Shown here piece after piece: positions 45,840 through 53,056 of a stretch of 64,000 nucleotides of DNA. Source of the stretch: Pseudanabaena yagii GIHE-NHR1 (GTDB lineage: Bacteria; Cyanobacteriota; Cyanobacteriia; Pseudanabaenales; Pseudanabaenaceae); assembly GCF_012863495.1 (NCBI RefSeq), contig NZ_JAAVJL010000004.1, positions 1 through 64,000 of the forward strand. The letters are read 5' to 3'. The position numbers and the translations under genes were made by a program. Position 1 is the first letter of the stretch. Each line of letters begins with the position of its first letter. Under the pieces are notes generated by a model. It searched no databases, was not told the DNA's origin, and saw only the letters and a list, made by a program, of their open reading frames with translations.

Positions 45840-46301
45840 ATGTTAAAGAATTTGCAAAAAAACAGCACCAAAGTTGTAAGGCTTTCTGTCCTATTTGGAT
45901 TGAGTGCTGTTGTTACAGCAGCCTGTAGCTTTAACATATCTACCGCAACGCTAGAAGATGTCAAAACCTGTACCGAAGCCCCAGAAAATCAGCCATGTGC
46001 TAGCGACATCTCTCAATTTCAGAACAACACACCCAAAATCTTTGTCACATCGAATATCAAATATGCACCTGAAGGAACAAAGATCAAAATTGATTGGAAA
46101 TACTTAGGAGGTGAATCAGTTAAAGCAACTGATATTGATAGCATAACTCTCGAAACAAAGTCTGACACAAAATTCGTTTATTCCTATCTAACTGCCCCAA
46201 CTAATGGATGGCCCGATGGTAATTACGAGATTGTACTTTCCATAAATACAGACAACTCCAAGCCTATCCGCAAGCAATTTTCTATCTCAAAGCCTAAATA
46301 A
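45840..46301 (+). CDS. Lipoprotein, unknown function
   Basis: 153 residues. A basic N-terminus, hydrophobic core (LSVLFGLSAVVTAAC) and a lipobox ending in Cys-Ser point to a lipid-anchored exported protein. The rest is beta-rich, with a C-terminal DGNYEIVLSINTDNSKPI unit reminiscent of Ig-like folds. Two further Cys (CTEAP, CASD) could form a disulfide. Not recognised. Confidence 0.6.
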   Translation: MLKNLQKNSTKVVRLSVLFGLSAVVTAACSFNISTATLEDVKTCTEAPENQPCASDISQFQNNTPKIFVTSNIKYAPEGTKIKIDWKYLGGESVKATDIDSITLETKSDTKFVYSYLTAPTNGWPDGNYEIVLSINTDNSKPIRKQFSISKPK

Positions 46302-46570
46302 TCAATTGCAGATTGATTTCCCATACAAACGGTAATTGATTCTAAATGCAGTCTTGAAACCACATTTTTGCATTGTAAATTTCCACTAGAACATCATGCG
46401 ATCTTTGAAAAGACTATCTTCAATTATTGTCTATCTCTAAGTATTTAAGGATTTTGTAGAGAGATTAGGAATGGCTGTTTAGGCTTGCGGGTAGGTTTTA
46501 CAGAGTGCGATCGCAAGTTCTCAGATATCATCCGTATAAAAAAGCGATCGCATCAAAAAGAAACTTATGC
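46302..46570. repeat. Intergenic stretch with one CTAGAAC motif
   Basis: 46379-46392 reads ATTTCCACTAGAAC followed by ATCATGCGATC, the right half of the 66-bp repeat. HIP1 sites are also present. No gene seen. Confidence 0.6.
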
Positions 46571-46996
46571 TTAACTTCTTCTAACTAAAACTGAATTACC
46601 TTGAATTGTCGCATCGTAAGTTCTGAGAGGTTTTCTAGATGGTCCACTAATGCCATTGCCATAGGCATCAAACTTAGCACCATGACAAGGACAGTTGTAA
46701 CTTTGGCTGCTACTATCCCAACTTGTCGTACAGCCGTTATGGGTACAGGTAGGATCGACGGCTGCTAGGTTTTGTGGATTATCAGGAGAGCGAACCACTG
46801 CAATAGTCCCAATTTCAGTGTCCTTAAGAATTTGACCTGCATTGTCTAGATCGGCGACAGTGCCAACTACCAAAAAATTAGATTGTGCTGAAGCCGCATC
46901 GGGTTTTAACAAAGAAGAACAAGCCGCGATCGCTACAGGCAGATAACTTGCCACAGTGCCAACACCAAACAACATCAAAAATTTACGACGTTCCAC
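46571..46996 (-). CDS. Rieske [2Fe-2S] protein with TAT-like signal
   Basis: About 141 residues from GTG 46996, chosen because AAAGGAG lies 8 bases upstream; the frame is open further but without an RBS. The N-terminus ERRKFLMLFGVG is Tat-like, followed by a hydrophobic stretch ending in AACSS. The cluster-binding motifs are CTHNGC and CPCHGAKF (two Cys, two His). Shorter than PetC (~180) and closer to small cyanobacterial Rieske proteins of unknown partner. Exported electron carrier likely. Confidence 0.85.
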   Translation of the reverse strand: MERRKFLMLFGVGTVASYLPVAIAACSSLLKPDAASAQSNFLVVGTVADLDNAGQILKDTEIGTIAVVRSPDNPQNLAAVDPTCTHNGCTTSWDSSSQSYNCPCHGAKFDAYGNGISGPSRKPLRTYDATIQGNSVLVRRS

Positions 46997-47747
46997 GGTT
47001 AAATCTCCTTTAAATATTCTTTTTGGCAAAGACAACTAATCATGACATCTCTATGATTCAGACTACTTGTAGTATTGAGACAAATTTTTTGGCTAAAAGG
47101 TTCATATATTTACAAAATGCGATCGCCCCTAAATTTCATCTTATAAACGCTACAATCTTGGCAACTTTCCCCTAGAACATCATGCGATCGCTCAAAGACA
47201 GTTTGAGGTGTAAGTGTTGCTGATTCCCATGTGAACGGTTATAGGGGATATTCGGATTCACTGGGGAATAGCAAATCTTTGGATAGAGTCGAGAGGTGAT
47301 CGGTGATTTCTTTGGCTGTCATGGATAAAGCCTAGTTATTTTGATATGACCATACTGCGGTTATTTGGATCGGATTCTGTTACAAAGTGCGATCGCATTG
47401 TAACGATTAGCGTGACATCATTGTTATTGGTATCTTCCCCCTCAAAAAAAACGATAATCGCTGTCTCCACAATGACCATTGAGTAAGAAGTTGATCGCTC
47501 CGTTACAAACTGCGATCACCAATAGCTCGGCAAACATGAGATTATGAGGGTATTAAGATTTTCCACTAGAACCAATCTGGGTAAACGCCATGAAAGCAAA
47601 GCAGATTTTGACTACTGTTACCTCTGCGATCGCACTGCTGTTAATCGGGCATACTTTTCATGTCTATGGTGTTTCTTAGTAGTAGTTTCAACTTATCATG
47701 CCACACCACCGCAGTCCCTATTTTATGCAACAATGCCATTCTCTATT
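46997..47747. repeat. Repeat-rich spacer with two 66-bp repeat copies
   Basis: Copies of the interspersed unit at 47111-47190 and 47500-47572, both with the CTAGAAC end (47165-47178 and 47559-47572). TTACAAA(G/C)TGCGATCGC-like boxes at 47377 and 47503. A 29-codon reading frame is listed separately. No other gene seen. Confidence 0.7.
47590..47679 (+). CDS. 29-residue signal-peptide-like open frame
   Basis: MKAKQILTTVTSAIALLLIG, then HTFHVYGVS and stop. Basic N-terminus plus hydrophobic core like a signal peptide with nothing behind it. Could be the remnant of an exported-protein gene; no RBS of note. Confidence 0.25.
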   Translation: MKAKQILTTVTSAIALLLIGHTFHVYGVS

Positions 47748-48482
47748 ATGTTGAATATCAATCAAGCTTTGCTGGGTATTGTCACTAGTGCTTCTATCTC
47801 TATCCTCGCCTGTAGTACTGAAATACAAGCTGCTAAGCCACCAAATCCATTAAAGGGTATTTGGATCTCTGACGACAGTAATTCAGGTCTCTCCAGAATG
47901 CGTTTCACCGCAGATGGGCAAGTAATGATTTTGCCAATCGTTGCCTATGAAGACAGAATAGGATCTGAGAAAATCGCCAAGTATGTTTTTTCTGCTGACG
48001 GTAAGAAGTTAGCAATTACAACTAGCGATCAAGTGACCACAAACTATGACGTTCAAGTGCTGGCAGATGATAAAGCTACTTTATTCAACTCCACAGGATC
48101 TTACTATTCCAAAAAGCTTAAATTAAGAAAGGCTTGCGAGACTTCTGAACTAACTTCTTCGCCAAAAAATCCAGTGCTTGGAACTTGGTTGATGATTGCA
48201 CCCCGAGCGATGGTAGTGAGAGCAATTTTTACCTCAGACAATAAAATGATTTGGCGATCTATTGATGAGACGCAGAATTCTGCGCGTTCTGAATTCCCAT
48301 ATACGATCACTCAAAACAGTCAATCATTCACAATGGTAATCTCCGACAAAGAAAAAATCCCCTATGTTTACGCATTAAAAAACGATCATCAAATGACTTT
48401 TGCGGCAAAAACTAGCAGAGAAAAATGGAATCTATTCAAGATCTGTGACTCAATAGCACTACCTGCCATTCAACCGAAGTAG
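47748..48482 (+). CDS. Putative exported lipoprotein, unknown function
   Basis: 244 residues from the ATG at 47748, which places a lipoprotein signal at the N-terminus (NQALLGIVTSASISILAC). The frame is open ~200 bases upstream but that stretch has no signal-like or conserved features. The body has two similar halves, each beginning with a G(T/I)W motif: NPLKGIWISDDS and NPVLGTWLMIAPRA, typical of lipocalin-like barrels. Function not recognised. Confidence 0.55.
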   Translation: MLNINQALLGIVTSASISILACSTEIQAAKPPNPLKGIWISDDSNSGLSRMRFTADGQVMILPIVAYEDRIGSEKIAKYVFSADGKKLAITTSDQVTTNYDVQVLADDKATLFNSTGSYYSKKLKLRKACETSELTSSPKNPVLGTWLMIAPRAMVVRAIFTSDNKMIWRSIDETQNSARSEFPYTITQNSQSFTMVISDKEKIPYVYALKNDHQMTFAAKTSREKWNLFKICDSIALPAIQPK

Positions 48483-48557
48483 TAATGTTGTCGGCGGAGA
48501 ATAGCGATCGCACAGAGGATTTCTTAACACGATCAACCACTGTAAATATTTACACCT

Positions 48558-48587
48558 GTTCTGGTGGAAAATATTTTCCACTAGAAC
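48558..48587. repeat. CTAGAAC palindrome
   Basis: GTTCTGGTGGAAAA, TA, TTTTCCACTAGAAC: 14-bp arms with one G-T-type mismatch. It contains the same end as the 66-bp repeat, in palindromic form. Confidence 0.75.
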
Positions 48588-48606
48588 CGCGATCGCCTAT
48601 CTATAA

Positions 48607-48782
48607 CCAATACCCCAAATACCCGATTGCGATCGCTGTCTCAATTATGTCCATAGCAATGATTTAGTCTGTGAGATCCATCCTGAAGGCATTGACGCTG
48701 AAGTCTGTCCCGATCTGAAGTTACCAGTGACTTATGAGACTGACCATGTGCCAAGCCTGACGCGATCGCAGCAGTACCAAAT
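48607..48782 (+). pseudogene. Gene fragment cut by the IS5-type element
   Basis: Open frame without a start: CDRCLNYVHSNDLVCEIHPE, GIDAEVCPDLKLPVTYETDH, then ends at the IS boundary. The CxxC...C..H..C layout resembles short cyanobacterial Cys-rich hypothetical proteins. Probably a truncated gene. Confidence 0.5.
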
Positions 48783-49185
48783 CTTAGAAAGCATTTAAGA
48801 AAGCAAGGGCGCACCAAAACAGGTATGAATACTGATGAAGTCTAGTATCAGCCAGCCAAAATGCGCCAAGCCTATAATACCGATTTATCCAATGAAGAGT
48901 GGGAAATAATTGCACCAATGCTGCCAAAACCATCAAAATTGGGGAGACCACCAAAAACAAATTTTCGGGAAGTGCTGAATGGGATTTTCTACATAGCCAA
49001 GAATGGTTGTACATGGGAAAATCTGCCCCATGATTTGCCACCATATTCAACGGTCTACTTCTACTTTCAAAGATGGACAAAAACAGGAGTTATAGCTGAA
49101 ATCAATTACCAGATAAGCACACAAGTACGATTAGCTGATGGTCGAGAAGCAACACCGAGTCTAGTCAGTCTCGATAGTCAAAGTG

Positions 49186-50244
49186 CTAAGTACAGGACAA
49201 AAATTTAATGGAGTTAAAGAAGGCTTGAGAATTGAGATGTAAGTCAAAGATGATGTGACGAAGGAAATCAAAACCAAGGCGAAAAATGCTTTTAGGAAGA
49301 CGACCGTGTTTTTTAGGCTTGAGGGGATTTAGTTGAGCCAACCAAAGCCCAGAAGAAAAAGCCCAACATAAAGCCAGAGTAAGCAAAGCAATTAGTTTGG
49401 AAAGACGTTCAGGATCTTGAAGATGAGTGGACTCCAAACAAAAGCCACGGGTTTTAAAGCACCCGAATAAAGTCTCAATAGCCCAACGCTTAGCATAGTC
49501 AGCAATAGCCGTATCAGGGTCATGAGTCGTCGCGACAATTAATAAATCGCCATCATCAAGACGCATAGCGGCTATACGAAGCCAATGGTTCCAAACCTTT
49601 CTGGGCTTGGACAATACTTTGGACTGACCAACTTGGAGGTCTTGAAAACAAATGTCGGCACGCAGTTTTTTCTGCCCGTCATTGAGCAAAGTATTTTTAC
49701 GGCGGATACGAAAACGGTTACATGGTTCACACAACAAGTAATCTAACCAATCCTCACCGACAAACTCTCGGTCTGCACTCAAAAAGTCGATTTTGCGGTC
49801 TCCAAATATTTCCAGAAATCGATTACACAATTCACAGCGCTCACGGGTGTTTGAGTTACCTTTTTTGTCCAGCATCATCCATACCAACGGGAATGCAATA
49901 CCGTAATGCACTATTCCCAATGTCAGCACATTAAACACGGTTTTACCGAATTCCCAATCGGTGCGGTCGATAGAAATTACCCAAGGTTCGGGGATTTGCA
50001 TGACTTTGACGACCATGAGTGCGATCTTTTCATAGTCCACTTCAAAGTCTCGAAAAAATCTCTGTAACCTCTTATAGTGTGATTCGACTTTGGCATAACC
50101 ACTAAATCCTGTGGCAATTTCAGCTAGGTTTACTGTCTTTACTCGCATTAGCGCGATCAAGAACATGGACACAAAGGCTAGTCTTGCTCTATTCCATTGC
50201 AGATGTTGCTGCAACTTTTCTCGGAATAGGTTAATCTCTTTCAT
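49186..50244 (-). CDS. IS4-family transposase, apparently intact
   Basis: 352 residues. DDE nuclease: ISIDRTDWEFG (first Asp), FLSADREFVGEDW (second Asp) and YAKRWAIETLFGCFKTRGFC (the Y-2-R-3-E-6-K signature). The stop codon TAG is made by the left terminal repeat. As the frame is complete and the target duplication perfect, this insertion looks recent and may be active. Confidence 0.93.
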   Translation of the reverse strand: MKEINLFREKLQQHLQWNRARLAFVSMFLIALMRVKTVNLAEIATGFSGYAKVESHYKRLQRFFRDFEVDYEKIALMVVKVMQIPEPWVISIDRTDWEFGKTVFNVLTLGIVHYGIAFPLVWMMLDKKGNSNTRERCELCNRFLEIFGDRKIDFLSADREFVGEDWLDYLLCEPCNRFRIRRKNTLLNDGQKKLRADICFQDLQVGQSKVLSKPRKVWNHWLRIAAMRLDDGDLLIVATTHDPDTAIADYAKRWAIETLFGCFKTRGFCLESTHLQDPERLSKLIALLTLALCWAFSSGLWLAQLNPLKPKKHGRLPKSIFRLGFDFLRHIIFDLHLNSQAFFNSIKFLSCT

Positions 50245-50324
50245 AGGGGTTTTATTTACGATGTGGTTATCTTTTATAAAACCCCTCCCTGCCTACTTTT
50301 GCAACTTTTTGTCCTGTACTAAGA
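49186..50324 (-). mobile_element. IS4-type insertion sequence nested in the IS5-type element
   Basis: Ends CTAAGTACAGGACAAAAA (left) and the near complement TTTTTGTCCTGTACTAAG (right). Flanked by the direct repeat TCAAAGTG at 49178-49185 and 50325-50332. About 1.14 kb with one transposase gene. A second, truncated copy is at 61811-62387. Confidence 0.9.
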
Positions 50325-50812
50325 TCAAAGTGTTAAAACAATGGATAGTGCAGGTAGTCGTGGTATTGATGGTGGTAAAAAGGTCAAGGGTCGCAAACGC
50401 TTCATCATGGTTGATACATTGGGGTTAGTCTTTGGCGCTCTCGTATGCCCAGCAAATGTTGGCGAGAGAGCAGGAGCGATGAGACTATTAGCAAATCTCA
50501 AGTATCCACTGAGACGCTTACAAAAGATATTAGTTGACAAGGGATTCTCTGGCGAGGATATCACCCAGTGGGTTAAAGACAACTTTAGTTGCACTTGGGA
50601 AGTAAGCAAACGGGCTGAAGCGCAGAAAGGGTTTGTTGTTGAATCAAAGCGTTGGGTAGTGGAGAGAACCTTCGCTTGGATAGACAAATATCGTAGACTT
50701 AGCAAGGACTATGAATTTTATGAGAATATCTCAGAGTCGTTTATTTACATAGCTTTGATCCGAAAAATGCTTAAAAATCTTACTGCTGTCAATTGATAAA
50801 TGCTTTCTAAGA

Positions 50813-51122
50813 AGCATTCATCAATTGAATAAATCTCGACTTCTGGCACAGAGGCAAAAAGAACACCTTAGACACGACGACTCATATCCCCATAAAGTTC
50901 GTAGTTAGATGACAGTGCGATCGCACCTGCTTTTTGAAGTACAGCTTTATATTTGTGGTAAGGGGTACCCATTGGAATACCGAGTGCTTTTGCTTCAGGC
51001 GATCGCGCTACGATACAACCATCATTGTTCGACAGTACGACTACAGGCTTACCCTCAAGCGATGGGTCAAACACTCGCTCACAGCTAACGTAGAAGCAAT
51101 TGCAGTCAACGAGAGCAAACAT
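50813..51122 (-). pseudogene. umuC: umuC (DNA polymerase V catalytic subunit) remnant
   Basis: Starts normally ([49 protein letters not shown]), then a TAA at 50868. The same frame continues as GVLFASVPEVEIYSIDECF, the Y-family catalytic SIDE block, up to the IS end at 50812. So both a nonsense codon and an IS insertion inactivate it, and the remaining ~300 codons are not in the window. Would have been the SOS translesion polymerase. Confidence 0.9.
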
Positions 51123-51191
51123 CTCTGATATATGTACGACAATCTTATTCTAGCAAGTTAGATCTAGGATTGGGTATGATCAATATAAGCT

Positions 51192-51860
51192 TTAAGGTAC
51201 ACGATTAATGAAGTCTCTAATTCCTACGATCATGCTATGAATAGCTACAGAGTTTACCGTGGAGATTGAAGAAGGATCGTGTGCGGCACTATTTCTTAGA
51301 TCGCCCCACGCAGTCACTTGCTTACTGTCACCCAAAGAGAAAAATGAGATAGCACCTTTTTTCTGCTCCGCTGACAGAGCATCTTTATAATTGTTGATAC
51401 TTCCATTACCAGACCAATTGATGTTGTAACGTAGGCAGAGATCCTTAAGATGGGTTTCGAGTGTCCCCCCAGCAAGTACAGTTGCGGCTGCAAAGTATTT
51501 CGACTCAAATAGGCTCTCAGCTTGTTCAAGAATATCGGCGCAAGTTTCGTTCTTTGCGTCCCAAATTCCACGCCAAAGCGAGCCATCCCTCACATCCTCA
51601 AGTACAGCATTCAATAGTCCGACCATACTACTCCTTGGGCTGTCCCATCCTGGTTCAAGGACTCCACTAGCGCCTACGGTAGCTAAGTCAGAGACAATAC
51701 CCATTGCAATGACAACATATGGAGAATTAGGTGCACAGTACCTCTGAACCACCGATGCTCCACGGAAGATTGGACTCTTCCATAATTCGAGAGGGAAGGA
51801 AGCATTCCTCAGCTTTTCTAAGGCAGCAAGGAGATCTCGTTCGGCATCTGGTGGGGTCAT
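51192..51860 (-). CDS. HEPN-like protein, unknown function
   Basis: 222 residues, helical. The C-terminal half has the pattern of HEPN domains: LFESKYFAAATVLAGGTLET, and then LRNSAAHDPSSI, where RNSAAH fits the Rx4-6H RNase motif. The N-terminal half is unrecognised. HEPN proteins are often toxins or defence RNases. No adjacent antitoxin or nucleotidyltransferase gene is seen. It could equally be a DUF4145-like hypothetical protein. Confidence 0.5.
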   Translation of the reverse strand: MTPPDAERDLLAALEKLRNASFPLELWKSPIFRGASVVQRYCAPNSPYVVIAMGIVSDLATVGASGVLEPGWDSPRSSMVGLLNAVLEDVRDGSLWRGIWDAKNETCADILEQAESLFESKYFAAATVLAGGTLETHLKDLCLRYNINWSGNGSINNYKDALSAEQKKGAISFFSLGDSKQVTAWGDLRNSAAHDPSSISTVNSVAIHSMIVGIRDFINRVP

Positions 51861-52112
51861 AGAGATTCTGATGAGTACTTATATAGTGGTGGAGTCTCAG
51901 TACAATATCATCATGGCGTTGGGTTGAGATTTAGCGATCTCTATTTACATATAGGCATTCAACCGCAAATAAGCTCGACTCTCAGTATACATCTTTTGCA
52001 ATTGTTCTGTAGTCATAGGACTTGCCGTCGTTCTAGTGGCAAACATCGATTTCTATTTTCCACTAGAACCGAAAACTAAGTTTTTTGTTGCTGAGGTGCT
52101 ATTTAATTCTAT
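51861..52112. repeat. Intergenic stretch with a CTAGAAC inverted repeat
   Basis: 52030-52039 (GTTCTAGTGG) pairs with 52060-52069 (CCACTAGAAC) around a 20-base loop. The right arm belongs to the dispersed TTTTCCACTAGAAC motif. No gene seen. Confidence 0.7.
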
Positions 52113-52520
52113 CTAAATCAATCCCAATTGCTTGAACCATAATTTTTCAAAACTAAACCCTTCTAATTTTTGAGATAAAGTGGCTGCCTGTTGAAGATCT
52201 ACTTCAGAAAATTCAAACTGGTGTTCTTTAGCAAGAACAACTACATCACTTGACGATTTACATTGTCTGAGTCTTTGATTTAACTCTTGATTATTTTGGG
52301 CTGTTTCAAAAAAATTCTGTATCGACCCAGATAGCTGTGACACCCATTGGTGAAAAGCAGTTTGCGCGATCTCCTTTAAATCATCGTTAGTTAATTCAAT
52401 ACCCATCGCTTTAGCAATAAGAATTAATTCCACAGGCGATTGAATCAAATCAATTTTCTCTTGTAAGTTAATTGATTGTGAGATTTGGTCTTTAAATTCT
52501 TGTAGAGATTGAGAAGACAT
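52113..52520 (-). CDS. Nif11-domain protein
   Basis: 135 residues from the ATG at 52520 (MSSQSLQEFKDQISQSINLQ). Two Nif11-like helical units: one ending VELILIAKAMGIELTNDDL, and SIQNFFETAQNNQELNQRLR with VVVLAKEHQFEFSEVDLQ. Nif11-type leaders direct RiPP precursors, but there is no Gly-Gly cleavage site or core peptide here and no LanM/transport genes nearby. So it is a stand-alone Nif11 protein of unknown role, not a clear precursor. Confidence 0.7.
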   Translation of the reverse strand: MSSQSLQEFKDQISQSINLQEKIDLIQSPVELILIAKAMGIELTNDDLKEIAQTAFHQWVSQLSGSIQNFFETAQNNQELNQRLRQCKSSSDVVVLAKEHQFEFSEVDLQQAATLSQKLEGFSFEKLWFKQLGLI

Positions 52521-53056
52521 GAAAATGACCTGAGTAATCTTATTGTTTCTGAAAAATTGATCGCAGTCCATTTCAAAGGTTTTCACAATTTTCCTCTAGA
52601 GCATCAAACATGGTACTAAAATCTGCTACACCTATAATCTAGACTCACATATTTTCGCCTATTATTTTTCATCCATGCGATCGCATCATTGGGGGTGATG
52701 GCATATTGTATCTGGCAAATGTTTCCTTGGTTTTTAGCCATGATGATCGCGGGAACGATCGCTAGTTATTCGATCATGCAGATTATTCCCCTATTTGTTA
52801 AATGAGAGATCGGGATTATTACCAAGGCTATGAAGCGGCATTATACTAACAAAGAAAGGCGATCTCGTGAGATCACCTTTCTTCTTTGGTCATTTAAAAT
52901 TTTGTTTTGAATAGATAACAGTTCCTATCGAGTAGGAACTTTGAAATCATATCAGAAATAAAGTTTGCATTTTGTGGAAACTGAGATTCATAACAAAAAG
53001 GTGTTTAAGCATCCTGTCGCTATGAAAGCTACGATTTATTACTCCAGATAAGATTG
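52521..53056. repeat. Duplicated segment (copy 2) and a hairpin
   Basis: 52595-52805 is paralogous to 40110-40440 minus the MITE. The CTAGAAC-like motif (52589-52602, CTAGAGC) precedes it. A hairpin at 52850-52888 has arms AAAGAAAGGCGATCTC and GAGATCACCTTTCTTC (small mismatch). The 35-residue frame is listed separately. Confidence 0.7.
52698..52805 (+). CDS. 35-residue single-span membrane peptide, copy 2
   Basis: MAYCIWQMFPWFLAMMIAGT, then IASYSIMQIIPLFVK. Same length as the copy at 40330-40437 and ~77% identical, with conserved flanks upstream of both. No strong RBS and no recognised family. Confidence 0.4.
   Translation: MAYCIWQMFPWFLAMMIAGTIASYSIMQIIPLFVK

Larger units (their letters stand above)
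48861..50796 (+). pseudogene. IS5-family transposase, interrupted
   Basis: N-terminal part 48861-49193 (YNTDLSNEEWEIIAPMLPKP, KNGCTWENLPHDLPPYSTVY) and C-terminal part 50341-50796 (GKKVKGRKRFIMVDTLGL, SKRWVVERTFAWIDKYRRLS). Removing the inner IS and one copy of TCAAAGTG restores SLDSQSVKTMDSAGSRGIDG in one frame, so the gene was intact when the inner element landed. No longer functional. Confidence 0.92.
48782..50812 (+). mobile_element. IS5-type insertion sequence, split by an IS4-type element
   Basis: Terminal inverted repeats TCTTAGAAAGCATTTA (48782-48797) and its complement (50797-50812). Without the inner element (49186-50324 plus one direct-repeat copy) the IS would be about 884 bp, normal for the IS5 group. 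It cuts a gene fragment on the left and umuC on the right, and no target duplication was found, suggesting later rearrangement. Confidence 0.85.

Noticed and set aside
48485-48667. 60-codon open frame
   Set aside because: It crosses a CTAGAAC palindrome and HIP1 sites; the Cys-rich fragment in another frame is more gene-like.
49722-49934. Plus-strand frame inside the IS4-type element
   Set aside because: Antisense shadow of the intact transposase.
52113-52520. Nif11 RiPP precursor
   Set aside because: No Gly-Gly leader cleavage site, no Cys/Ser/Thr-rich core and no modification or export gene nearby.
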